A DNA stretch of 64,000 nt from Nymphaea colorata (Eukaryota > Streptophyta > Magnoliopsida > Nymphaeales > Nymphaeaceae), in NCBI RefSeq assembly GCF_008831285.2, contig NC_045149.1, positions 188,001 through 252,000 on the forward strand, written 5' to 3'. The first letter of the stretch is position 1, and each line of letters opens with the position of its first letter. The notes under the pieces are model-generated. The model made no database searches and was not told the DNA's origin. It was given only the letters and a program-made list of their open reading frames with translations. The position numbers and the translations under genes are program-made. Shown here in pieces: positions 18,686-29,697 of this stretch.

Positions 18686-20168
18686 ATGATCCAGGGTGTT
18701 GCTATGTTGGTATAATTTGGAAGGGTTCTGCTTAACCCTGATCTTTCTACCCATTGAAAAGGAGAAGAGAGCCTGATTATTTGGAGAGGTAAATTTCTTA
18801 TGTTCTTTTAGTATTTAATTGTTTGCTTGGATTTGAGTTATTGTCAAGGTCTTAGTAGTATTACCGTGCACTTTCTGTGCATAGATTTTTTTGGACAGTT
18901 GCCCAATTTCATTGATTTGGTTGTACTTCAAATTTCAGCCAGCAATTCACAGTATTATACAATGTTGTCCAGTGCGCCAAGGTGAAGCGATGCGCTAAGC
19001 TTGTGAAATGGATAGTGAAGCATAAGTTTTTGGGCAAAATAGACTAGTATATAGTATCCACAAAGATCATGTCAAAAATAAAAATAAAAACAGCAAAAAT
19101 CTTTTTTTTTTCTGGCCAAAATCTGTTTTGCCTTGGTTGTGCAGATAGAAAATTTGCTTAGCCGTTATTAACAATTTTTACTTCAAAGATGATGAATTAT
19201 TTAATACCTTATAAGTATTGCAGATGAAAGAGAAAACATTACTTGCTTTAATTTAAACAATGTACTTATGAGAGCACCCATTTCTTATATAACGAATAAA
19301 TAAAATTTCTCTTATTGAGAAATTCTAACGTCTGATCTGATTCTGGATTACATGATGCAGCAATTTTTTTTTACTGGCGTGCCTAACATGTTTACTTTGG
19401 TTGTGCATGGTAAGTACCACGCTCATCCATTCTTCATAAAACTGATGCTTACATGTTGATAAATTAGCACTAGGTAGTGCAGTTGCTTGTGACATGCTTG
19501 TTGATTTCAGCTTGCTTGTCTTTATACAGGCCAGCGGGTGAGAGAGAAAGAGTAGCACACGACAACTTTCTATAGGCATCGACATGAGGGAGGCAAGCCC
19601 CACACACTGAACGCAATAGTCTGCACCCTTTCCCATCAAGTCGGTCATCACCTGCAATATCCACCAACCAGCTTGGGTTCCATCATATTTGTAGCATTAA
19701 TTCTGAGTGTTTTTAGTGATGCATTTTTAACTTTTAGGCTCCCACTGTTTGGAAACTTGGACATGGTCGAATTTGTTTAAAAGTTGGATTGAGATGAGTT
19801 TGACTTCTTCATTCTTCGTCCCTCCATTTTCCTTAGTGCTTCTGTGTATGACAAGTGCATCATAGGGTTAAATATCCCAGAGATGGGAAGGGGGAAGGAA
19901 AAGATTGTTAAAGGCAGAGTTGGGAAGGAGATGTCGGTGCATCATATGATCTTGATTCTGACCTCCCATGGCAAAGAGGGTGCTACATCCACCTCCTCAA
20001 TCACCAATGGCCTCCCTTGTTTCCAGCATACGGCCCCTTCGTTCAGTTTCAGTAGCTGTTGTGTCGAGATTGGTTTTTGTGATAGAGAGATCAAAGAGAT
20101 GCATGTAGTTCATACTTCATACCTTTGCAGTGAATGTCTTTCCTTTGGTAGCCACTTTTTCTGATTGA
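18686..20168. other. Non-coding interval
   Basis: AT-rich DNA. Around 18960-19035 GCGCCAAGGTGAAGCGATGC resembles dispersed plant repeats. I see no exon. The ORFs at 19325-19667 and 19844-20164 match nothing I recognise. Confidence 0.45.
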
Positions 20169-22411
20169 AAGCACGAGAGCATTATGTTTGATGTTTGTTT
20201 TGGCCTGATTTGGCTCTTGGGCTACATGAGGTCAAGATTCTTGAAGCATGCTTCTATTGACATGGTTGATAGGATGTGGTATGGGGCAGGGTATTGGTTT
20301 TAGGTTTCATCAAAGTGAATGGCATGTGTTTTTCTAATGATCCACTCTTAGGCATGCCATTTCATATTGTCTTCTTTATGTTTGTTGTATGATGGGTTGT
20401 GATAACTTATTAGTAGATTTCTGATCACAACATAACCTTGTGCTGTAGCAGGTTGTCTTTCAATAGCATTGTGGCCCATTTCCTTTCCATATTTTGAAAG
20501 TGCTGCTTTCCATGCTGTTTACTTATTCCTCTAGGACATGCTAATTTAGTGCTTCTATTAGAAATATATGCACATGATTAAGCATTTTATGGTTAAGTTG
20601 GTCATAAATAACTGTTTTTTCTTCTAGTGTTAATGTTAATTTCTTTTTTTCCAAACTAATTACTTATTTACTCTCTAGCCTCTGCTTTCAAATGAAATCA
20701 TTGTGGGTGTATCTTGCAAGCAGGACATGTTCAGCGATTCATGTAAATTTGGAAGTTCATTTCCTTCTTGTCTGCATTCTCCATTATGTTATTATGTATT
20801 TCCCACATTAACTTACGACAGTCTTGTTCTTACTTGGTTTTTCTCTTCTCCAACTTGGCTGCCTATTAAGTACATCATGTGCATCCAGCGTTCTAGCCAT
20901 ATATTGGTGCTGTTTGTAATGTTGAATTAATCAGTGGTGATCACAATGCCTCTCTGACATGATAATACTGTGATTTGTTAGTGAGCAAAGAACAAGTTGG
21001 CTTTGTTTGATGTAAGTTTTTTTTCATTAATAGCTATTGCTACAATTATTGTTGATATCACATTTATTCAGCAATTTGACATGATTTTGAGCCGTTCAAG
21101 AATGACCCTGGCTGGAATTGTAGGTTGGTCTCTTCAAGCAAAAAATGTAGTCGATGTTGCCCACACTAGCCAGGGCCAGCGACTGCATACCAACCGAGGA
21201 GGGCATTCTGCCACCATTGGACCCAAGGAATGCCCTCAACCAGTCATTACAGCACTTGACTCCTAAGGAAAGGCGAGTACGTTTCAAGCACGACCAGTGC
21301 TTCACATGCGTAGCCAAATCGGGGCAGCTACATGAGTGTAAGCAGTCGACGACCTGCTAAAAGAAGCCGAACCAGTGGCTCTTTCGGAGCTGCCAAAGGA
21401 GAAGGGCAGAGATGTGATTGTTACCTCTTCCCTTGCACAACCAGCCCTGTTAAAGGCAAACTCCGGGCAGCCCACACTCTCCATCTCCGTTTTGTGCCCG
21501 ACTGTGAGCACAATGCCAGCCAAGGAAAATCCAACAACTGCGGTGAATGTAAAAGGATATGTCGGCATTGCTGGAAAAGTTTGGCTCGTTGAGGGCGGGC
21601 GGGTCTGCTCAAGCCATCTTGAGTCAGCAGGTGGTTCGAATGGGGGTCAACACAGGAGGGCCCTTCTGCACTGCCTATAGACATTGGGAAAATTGGGTGC
21701 AGGGTCGATAGCTCCATGCAAGCCTGTTTATTTTCGTTGGATGGGGACCAGGCGTTGAACTTGATACTTGACAGCCCTCGGCTAAAGCGACTCAGCAAAG
21801 ATTCCTTCGACTTCCTTGAAAGAATTAGTAGGATCCTTGAGGAGGAGGGTGAAAGGGTGACCGTTAACCAACGGCCCCATCATGAATGCCTTGAGTTTTG
21901 AGAGAACCACCTCAGACCAAGGTAAGGGGGCAACCGGCGTGAGGCGAACAGATGGGCCAAGACTGTTGAGGTAGCCAAAGAGGACGACTAGTCCACAACT
22001 TAACAAACCACATCAATTCGGGTCAAGTAAGGGGAAGAGAAACAGTTTAGATTTTAACATATCCAGCCACCAAATTCTACTAGATCCACTGGAGTGCATC
22101 ATGGGCTACAAAGGTGCTCTGTCCTGCCGGGCGTGAGTCCAGTTCCTTTGTCCTGGCAGCTTCATGCTTTGAGCGTGTCAGAGAGTCCACTACGTCACCA
22201 CCCTCAAATTCTGCCCAAGGTTCCGTTCTCTCCAATGCTGGCTTGATGGGAATTTCAGCCTTGGGGAGCTCCCTGTTTGCAGCCGATCAGCCAAGAAAGG
22301 TGCATAAACAAGGGGTTGTCTAGATTGCCAAAACTCACCCTGCTGCTCCCTGTCATGGCTTTCCACCGTGCGCCTCCCCCATGCATTCTGGCTGTAGAAG
22401 GTGGAATCTGC
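20169..22411 (+). repeat. 2.2-kb dispersed repeat, copy 1 (with 61816-64000)
   Basis: From AAGCACGAGAGCATTATG to GGTGGAATCTGC this is the same as 61816-64000 apart from scattered substitutions and small indels, for example about 10 bp around GATAATACTG and a dozen bases around CAATTTGACATG present here only. The first ~830 bp are AT-rich and non-coding. The rest is GC-richer and carries retrotransposon gag-protease remnants. The two copies are in the same orientation, 41.6 kb apart, and the second continues past the window edge. Confidence 0.93.
21080..21910 (+). pseudogene. Gypsy-type gag zinc-knuckle and protease remnant, copy 1
   Basis: The plus-strand translation at 21154-21360 has LTPKERRVRFKHDQCFTCVA then LHECK. 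This is the pre-knuckle and CX2C...H...C arrangement of plant Gypsy gag proteins (usual form L...E...RR..GLCF.C...GH.C). About 200 bases later VNVKGYVGIAGKVWLVEGG lies where the retroviral-type protease normally has its VLIDSGATHNFIS active site. The Asp-Ser-Gly triad is gone, and the following residues are split between frames. Stops and frameshifts make this non-functional. Confidence 0.6.
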
Positions 22412-23767
22412 GGTGTTGGTGTAGCTTCATGCTGCCAACCAATATTTGACTGGGCCAGACCTTCGTTGCCGAAAGACACCTGATGGTCAGTCCCTGCACC
22501 ACATTGGTCGTGGCAAACGGCTTGGTCCTGGTTGGTCCGGCTCTCCCTGCTCGAGTACCAGCGAGACCAGAATTCCTCCTTGTCGCCAGTCGTCCAGTGC
22601 CGAAGTCCTACTGGTGTCTATGCTGTGTCCTGCTCCTTTGTGCGCCAGTAGTCGCAGCTGACCTCTGACTTCACGTCCTGGGCCGAGCACTGCCAATCCT
22701 CGGTAGCACAGTGTCTGCCCTCATGTCGAGCAGAGCTCCTATGCCCGTCGTTGGAAACACGGGCCGAGTGGCGCTGGCCGACTTCATCCTGCTGGCCCAC
22801 TCCTGGTGCATATTGGGGCGCGTCTTATCCCCCTTGCCATGGTCATATGCTGCACTCCAGCCTTCTTTGCCGTAGTCTATAGAGTTAGTGTGGCTGCGGC
22901 CTTCGTTCAACCAGGGTTCTCCTCTGTTGTGGGTTGACCCAGACCTGTGGTTTGCTGGAGGATAGGCAGAGCCTTTCTCATGGGGACAGTAACATATGTT
23001 TCTATAGTCTATAGCATCCTCTGTCGATTTCAGGTTCCTCCCAGGTCTGAGAGCTTTCTAATTCATACTCACGAGCGAACGAATGAGGGCGACTGTGGCC
23101 ATTGTAGGACTTAGCCGCGGGGTGATCCTGTTTGGTACTCAATTCCTCGTCAGCACTATGTCTGCCTTCAATGAGAGTGACAGACTCATCTCGCCAACCG
23201 CAGAAGTCGTACACCGAATGGCGCAACTTTTCTTCAGTTTGCTAAAACCGGCCTGTCGCCTGCCCCTCCCCCTTACTCCGGGTAGGGTCTCCATACGAGC
23301 TTGTGGTAGTCGGAAGGTTCTGTCTTGGGTTCACCTTTGTGGTTTGCTGAAGGCAGCTTCTCTCTTCTTGCAGCTGGTACTCCAAAGAGCTCCACTCCTG
23401 CGGTTGCTCGTGCTCCCAAGGGTGATCATCTTAGCTTGGATTGACCGCCCTTTTCCATTGGATCAGCAGCGCCTTATTTTCGTCCAGCTCCTTTCTGTAC
23501 TGCTCATCATTTTTTTTTTGCTACGGCCACCGCACCGGTTTACTCTGTTTGCTGCACCAGTCAGTTGGATCCTTTAGGAAAATGCAGAGGTTTTCATATC
23601 GTATTGACAGAAGAAACCGCCATGCTAGTTTTCTTCAATAGTTATGAGACCATTCCATATGAGAAATCTCAGGCCAAACCGAGGTCTGTAACCCCAGACA
23701 ATACTGAGATCACTTCCCCGGACTTTATCTGAACAAATGGGCGCTGTAGATGGATGTATTCCGAGGT
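22412..23767. mobile_element. Decayed LTR-retrotransposon internal sequence
   Basis: GC-rich, with many short overlapping ORFs on both strands and none convincing. It is bounded on the right by the reverse-oriented primer-binding site, so part of it is probably the gag leader of a minus-strand element. Further left it joins the plus-strand repeat, suggesting two elements joined or nested. Confidence 0.5.
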
Positions 23768-23780
23768 GGCTCTGATACCA
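23768..23780 (-). other. Retrotransposon primer-binding site for initiator tRNA-Met
   Basis: The plus strand reads GGCTCTGATACCA, identical to the 3' end of plant initiator tRNA-Met including CCA. The minus strand therefore carries TGGTATCAGAGCC, the classic plus-strand PBS of plant LTR retrotransposons. This fixes the element's orientation as minus, with its 5' LTR at higher coordinates, ending near TGTTGTGACCC (23785; reverse complement GGGTCACAACA). Confidence 0.85.
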
Positions 23781-23784
23781 CCAC

Positions 23785-25450
23785 TGTTGTGACCCACATG
23801 GCCGAGGTGCTGCCGAGGCTTGCCGAGCAGATGCTACCACCCTGGATCACCTTCGGAAGACAGCTACCAGAATCCTATTACCATTTTTACAAGGGAGGTT
23901 AATTCCTTGATATAGAGCAATGCCCGGCCAGATAAGACCCTAGCCTTACAACGTCACCCGACTGGTTATAGATTTCTCCCTCGCCCAACCTCACACGACA
24001 ATAATAGTTCATTACAAGATAGGATGAGATTTACAACAGGAAAAGGAGCGGATTGGCTCACGGGGCTCGGATCGTCCAACGGGGTTGATCTACCGTTTTA
24101 GATGACTGTGCACACCTCGCGAGCGCCCCTCAGCTTCCTGTTGCGACTGTTACAACCGTAGAACAGAGTCGACTTCTGAGGGCTGGATCTTCCTCCACAG
24201 AACTCGGATATGGTCGCGCCTCGGTTTGTTGGATTCATGGAGGCGTCAGATACGACAAGAAACCAATGAGAGAGTGAAGCTGAGGGTGGGAAGAGCGGCA
24301 ACGGCCATGGAATAGTGACTGTTCCGTGGCTGTCGCAGGTTTTGCATCAGGGGCCTATCGAAGGACAGGGACAACTTGGCCACTCTACAGATTCGTGCTT
24401 GCAGCTCCAATTAGCTTGTTCTATGGCTCGCTAGCATCGCACGCATGTTAGTGAAATGAAGAGCCCACTCTTGTGATTACCCAATGTCGGGATCCAAAGA
24501 TATGGCCCGTTGAGCAGGGCTATATTCTGTTGTTGCGGGAACAACAGTCTTAGAAACATGCGGCCAGAAAACCTGTTGTTCCTACCAACTCCGGCTACTT
24601 CTCCAGTCGAGCTCTGGTGCGATGGAAGCGCAACTCCCAGAAGATGCTACACGTCTGATTTTACGATGAGAGGACGTTGGTGGAGCCAACGCTGAATTTT
24701 TGAAATTAACAGTCGGAAGTCTTGTCGCCCTGCCTATCTCGAGGATAGATTTTGGATCTCTGGTCGGATTTCCTCATACTATGGTTTGTTTGAACCGTGA
24801 GGAAGTAAGGAAGATGATGAGCCCACTCTTTTGGATTTTCGGCAGCGGAATCCGAAGTTATGGCCCTTTGAACAGAGATACGTTTTGCCGCAACAGGGTC
24901 TGCAGTCTTAAAAACAAGGGACCGGAAAAGCTTCGATTTCATCCGGCTCTGACAGTAGCTCCGGTCGAGCACTGGTGCGTTGGAAGCGTGACTCACAGGC
25001 GATGCTGCATGTCCTATTTCTCGACAAAAGGGGGTTTGTGGAATCAACACTGATTTTTCAAAGTTGGAAGTAGTAATTGTCGGGCTGTTCCATGCGCGGA
25101 CTGAGCTTCAGCAAAGGCTGCCAATAGGCAAGGAGAAATCATCGGATTCTAGCCAACTCTGATGCTGGATCCCGTCGAGCACCGGTGCATTGGAAAGTGG
25201 ACTCCAAGACGATGCTTCTTTGGCAATCTCGAGGTGAGCGAATGATCGAGGAGATGACTCTGAATTTTTGAATGTGTGAGACGGTGGTCAGTCGGCCTGC
25301 TCCTTACGCTGAAGAAGAAATCACAGCAAGGGGAGGCGGCCGAGAATCTAGAGATTCCGGTCAGCTCTGGTTGAGCTTGGGCTCGTTGGAACCGTAGCAC
25401 GCTGAGGATTAAGCCTTAGCACTAGGAGAACGAAAGAGCCCCAGATCTGT
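23785..25450 (-). mobile_element. Probable 5' LTR region of the minus-strand retrotransposon
   Basis: It begins four bases beyond the PBS with TGTTGTGACCC, which on the minus strand gives an LTR ending in CA. The outer end is not identified because no second LTR copy is recognisable in the window. The sequence is GC-rich, has no meaningful ORF, and includes the internally repeated block described next. How far right the LTR extends is a guess. Confidence 0.45.
24455..25410. repeat. Diverged direct repeats within the LTR-like region
   Basis: A module recurs: GAGCCCACTCTTGTGAT / GAGCCCACTCTTTTGGAT (24458, 24820); TCGAGCTCTGGTGCGATGGAAG / TCGAGCACTGGTGCGTTGGAAG / TCGAGCACCGGTGCATTGGAAA / TTGAGCTTGGGCTCGTTGGAAC (about 24617, 24966, 25176, 25372), each followed by an AAGATGCT/CGATGCT-like word; and CTGAATTTTTGAA / CTGATTTTTCAAA / CTGAATTTTTGAA. 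This amounts to two units of about 350 bp plus two shorter, more decayed ones. Confidence 0.7.
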
Positions 25451-27391
25451 CACCGACGAGCCGCTAAACAATGCTTCCTGCTGTTAAAGAGACCTGTCAC
25501 CGTGAGGGGTCAACAAGGTGGAGTCCTCGTTGCATCGGGCGGTGATTAACATCACTGGTAGGCTCTGAGATCCACAAAAAAACCTACCAGGAGGGGCGTG
25601 AGGTGGTTGGAGTTACTGCTATCACCGGAGATGGGAAGAATCACAAAAAATGCAGCTTCTTTCTTTCGTTGTTATGTGGTTTATTGTCTGCCAGAACAGC
25701 TGGTCGAGGCTTATGGTCGAGGTGGGGTTTATCACCACCGGCAAACTCGTCGTGCCATCGCTAAGCTTACCCGAAGGGATGAGTGGGTGTTCGGAGCTGC
25801 TGGGGTCACCGGGAACATCCATGTTGCTAGAAATCATGGAAACTATTTTTGTCGGATTACACGAACGATGCACCACAACGAACGAGAAACACATCGGAAT
25901 TTTGGAGCATTTGAGGGAAGAAGAAAAACTAACACTTCATTGAGCTAAAGATCGAGATCGTCAGCGATTTGGGTGCCGGCGATACCTTCTGTTGTTACAG
26001 AAATCCGAAAGGATACAAGATGATCAAAAGCTGCCTGAAAACTCAGCGAGAAGAGGGTTTTGCAGAGGAGAGGGCTGCCTGCCTTCTGCAGACCGAAAAA
26101 TGTTGTCGTCCGACCGAATGATGTCGCCTGGCTGCCGATTGTCCATTGTCTCACGTCGGGAACCCACACCGCCGCACACCGGAACCGTGCTGTCGCTTGG
26201 AGCAGGTCGCCGGAGGTTGGAAGCTGTCATATGCCATCTTCCTCCTCGTGCTAGAAGCTGAATGGTCGAACCGGTTTGGTCGACCGTTTAATCACCTCAC
26301 CCGACGTCTCATCCCGAGTTCCATACAAAAATCGGGTGATACAGATTATAAGTCGGGTCCAGGACTAAGCCCGACCCATTACATCGATCCAACTCAAAAA
26401 GAAAGTGCGGGCCCAGGCTTTGGATTTATGGACTACCCAAACCCAGCCCGAGGTATATGTTCCAGACCCATGTCTATGAGGCTTGTGTCGCCCAGTGACC
26501 CGCCATACACAAGGACCCCGCGATACACAAGGACGTGTCCCGCTTGGAGATGTGTTGGCTGTGTCATGCAACTGTGTCCTGCATCACAAGAGGAAAGTGT
26601 CTCGCCTAGAACTCGTGTTGAACGAGCTTCACTCAACCGAACAAGGCTGAGTTCACCTTGGTTGCACCTGGCCGAGTGCTAGGTCGACTTTGACTATCGT
26701 TGGCCAAAGTTGCAGGTTGCTCAAGACCTGTAGCTCGCCTGTAGCTGGATTCTTGCATCAAACCGATCCCTGGCCTGATGCCGGCCCATTGTTAACCTCC
26801 CTATCAACCGAGAGGCCCTTTGGAAAATGAAACAAGAGGCTGCCCTTGCCTGGCCCGGCAGTGATGGCCTCGCAGCCATGCCTCCCTTTGCCCGCACTGT
26901 CGTTGCTGCCGCTCCATCATGGCCGGACGAGGGTAGGATCGAATCAGATCCACCCCTCTTAAAATGGAGCCTGCCCTCAGGCTCCTTGGAGTATCGCCTG
27001 CCACCATGACGGCGAGCACTCCCTTAAGTGGTGCTTCCTTCCATCGGGGTCCCAAAGATGATGTCCCTGCTTCTCCCCCCAGCCGTAATGATGCTGCCTC
27101 ACCCTATGCTGCGGAGGATGTAAGCTCTTTGGTTCAGTTTGCACCAGCCCTGTTTGAACCAAGCGAACATTGTCCTTACCGAGGAAGTTCTCCCTTGACA
27201 ACTCTTTGGTTCGGTTTGCACCATGCATGCTTCTACCTTGAGCTTCTTCTAACTCGTGCCCCATGCTGGTCATCTGAAACCTGCCCCTGCCGGTGGTGTC
27301 CTCGCATAACAGATTGCAAGTAGAGGGGGGTAGTACTTGGGTATGTCTTCTTGCTGAACCTGTTCCAGCTCGTGCGGTATGCTGTTCACCC
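25451..27391. other. GC-rich decayed retrotransposon sequence, no clear gene
   Basis: The longest open frame (26146-26682, plus, 178 codons) has no motif I recognise and is Pro/Arg/Ser-rich, as expected by chance in GC-rich DNA. By composition it belongs with the flanking Gypsy remnants. Confidence 0.45.
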
Positions 27392-28750
27392 TCATTCAGC
27401 TGCCTTGGACGAGGTTAAGCCATCTAGTATCATATCTAAGGGTGGTCCAGCCTTCTTCTTTTGACTGGTGGCCTGAGATTCTGGAAGGGTACCTTGCTGT
27501 TTGGTTGGAGGGCAGGGGATTTTGTTCAGCCGGTCAGGCTCAGCCAAAGGTGTCCTCCAACCGCAACAGCTGCCCTTGATGGTCCCGAAGTTAGGCCACA
27601 GTTCTGCCTTCTGTTTCACACCCACCTGGTCTGGACCAACCGATTTTTTCCTGTCGGAAGCAATCCTCTTGCCGCAAGAGTCAGTTTGCAGCATACTTGA
27701 GGCTTTGATTCCTTGGCTGTGATATTCTGAGGTGAAGATAGTGGCTGTCCCTCCGTTGGCTTTAGGAAATTGGACGGACCCTTCAAGTAGGTCGAGAGAG
27801 ACATTGTTGAGTGACTCGAACCATGGACGGCCAAGCACCACATTTGGTCTGCACCCTAATTTCCAGATTCTTGAATGCTGCACAAAAGGGTCTTTGGGTG
27901 CTGTCCCCTACGTCCGTAGAACAAGAGGGGCAGTAGTTGCTTTTACCACCGACCATGTGAGCCACTTGATGGCTGATGAGGCTGTGAGCAGCCTCGCCAT
28001 CGATAAGCACCACCACTCCTATTGTGCCTATGTACCCTTGTGCATGGAGTGCTTCGGTAGAGGGCGTTCTTGACGAGATGAACTCGGCTGCATCGGTAGG
28101 ACATGACCTCGTCGAGGAGCACAAGGATGCCTTCAACTCTGCTGGTTGACTGAGAGGAAGGGTAACAGACTCACCTCTGTCCTCTTCTTTGTGTCCAGTT
28201 GGCAGCTTGCAGGCCATCGCCTTTGTCTTCCTGCTCAAGGATAGAGAACTGATTACGCCTGAGGTTCAGCCACCATTTGTTGTGACTGGGAAAGGTCCAG
28301 CCACCCCTCCTAGGCTGCTGCAACACATTTATGGAAGAATTCCTAGGCTGCTGCAACACATTTATGGAAGAATGCACGCTAAGTGGTATGTGTGTTGGAG
28401 GTTGGTGATGCCGCGTTTGATGTCCTCCAACGAACCTCGTTGACTGTGATGGTTGCGGGTGCCCGGACATAAGCTGTCCTCCTTGGTTGAGGATTTTCTT
28501 CCTCTCGGCCTGAGATGACCTTGCTCATTTAGCTGTGGGCTGGTCACTTCCCTTAGCCTGGACGCCGGTTCCTTTCCTTTGGTTTTTCTTCTGTCGGAGG
28601 CTACTACTCCTTGGTCGGAATCAACCATAACTAAGCTCTCGACGTTCTCAGCTTGGCTGCAGGGCTGTAAGGCATAGATGACCATGTCTTCATCTTCCTC
28701 CTTAAGGATTTTCTTAGTTCTGTCAAGGTGGGCGTAATCCCTATCGAGCA
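27392..28750 (-). pseudogene. Gypsy-type gag-protease remnant, minus strand
   Basis: On the minus strand a frame at 28238-27783 contains YIGTIGVVVLIDGEAAHSLI then SHQVAHMV, aligned with the aspartic protease active-site stretch (usual form VLIDSGATHNFIS), with the catalytic triad changed from DSG to DGE. Downstream in a neighbouring frame NVVLGRPWFESLNNVSLDL matches the conserved second protease block (DVVLGRPWL...). Upstream (28685-28362) is a Lys/Arg/Ser-rich stretch, probably gag C-terminus. Frames are broken several times, and no reverse transcriptase motif is found to the left. A 931-bp hAT element interrupts it on the right. Confidence 0.6.
28308..28373. repeat. Perfect tandem duplication of 33 bp
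   Basis: The unit starting TCCTAGGCTGCTGCAACACA and ending GGAAGAAT occurs at 28308-28340 and 28341-28373 without a mismatch. The length (11 codons) keeps frame in the minus-strand gag-like ORF. Confidence 0.95.
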
Positions 28751-28758
28751 GTCCCAGC

Positions 28759-29689
28759 CAATGCTGTAAAAGGTGTAGCGTATCGCGTATCGGTCGAGCC
28801 GACCTATATGTCGTATCATAATGTATCGTAAATGTAGCATAGTGTATCGTAAATTTAATTTTCTAATTTTTAAAAAATATTAAAAAAATCAGAAAAATAG
28901 AAAAAGAACATAAAAAATCAGAAAAAATAAGCAAAAAATTAGTTGTTCCCAAACTAACACCAACATCTTCTTCTTCGAGCTCAACATCTTCATCTTCCCT
29001 TCCTTCCTCTTCATATGGGTCCCATATCTAACATCTGCATCTTGCATTTTCTTTTCAATCCTATTTGCTTTCACGACGTTAATAAGCTCCAAACATTGGT
29101 GTTTGACGTAGGGTGGCAATGGGTTCTCTTGAAAGCCACTGCATTGAGCCACATCGCTGTGCGTACCACCTATATCATGTTTAAAGCGAGAGATCCCTCC
29201 TCCTGATATGATTTGTTTACAAAAATTGCACCTAACTTTTAACCTATCTTTGGGATTCACCCTTGTACACCAATGCCATGCATGAACTGACATTATATCT
29301 TCACAAAATAAGTAAAAACATACAAACAAATTTAGAAAATAAGAGAAATGAATGCTTCAATAGCGAAAATGAGTTATTTCTTACCTTCTTGGTGTTAGAC
29401 ACCAAAAAACCCTCTTTTCTCCAAGCCTCCCACCGTTCCCAACTTCCCACTACAAGGAAGAAAGCTTCTTTACCGGCAAAGCTTGATGCGAATTGGGAAA
29501 ATCTCTCCCTCCCATGTCTCGCAGTGTTTATAAACAAGAAAAGAGAGAGAGAAGAGCGTAGGTTTTTAAAAGATCATGCAAAAAAGTGGCCATTGGGCCC
29601 CTTTATAGTTTTTTCCCCGTATCGCAAGCGTAACGTATAGGTTTCTTTGACCTATACGATATGTGTATCGTACGATACAGGTAACATTG
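28759..29689 (-). mobile_element. hAT transposon, 931 bp, internally deleted, TSD GTCCCAGC
   Basis: The ends are CAATGCTGTAAAAGG and (reverse complement) CAATGTTACCTGTATCG. The flanks GTCCCAGC (28751-28758 and 29690-29697) are an exact 8-bp duplication. Subterminal regions are full of GTATCGTA/TACGATAC words, typical of transposase-binding subterminal repeats. It encodes on the minus strand the N-terminal BED zinc finger of a hAT transposase but lacks the catalytic and dimerisation domains. It is inserted in the decayed Gypsy sequence and so is younger than it. Confidence 0.88.
28889..29329 (-). pseudogene. hAT transposase N-terminus with BED zinc finger
   Basis: The minus-strand frame has HAWHWCTRVNPKDRLKVRCN, FCKQIISGGGISRFKHDIGG and THSDVAQC. 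This is the BED-finger pattern of plant hAT transposases: CX2C, then HX5H, with the basic RLKVRCNFC start and GGISR linker. A Lys-rich stretch (MKRKEGKMKMLSSKKKM) follows, then hydrophobic codons from AT-rich DNA. The intact frame through the finger is notable, but the DDE catalytic core and hATC domain are missing, so it cannot transpose by itself. Confidence 0.82.
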
Positions 29690-29697
29690 GTCCCAGC

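Noticed and set aside
23768-23780. tRNA gene for initiator Met
   Set aside because: Only the 3' end of the tRNA including CCA matches, which plant nuclear tRNA genes do not encode; it is a retrotransposon primer-binding site.
26146-26682. 178-codon plus-strand ORF
   Set aside because: No motif, no signal peptide, GC-rich retrotransposon debris on both sides, overlapping ORFs in other frames. Open by composition.
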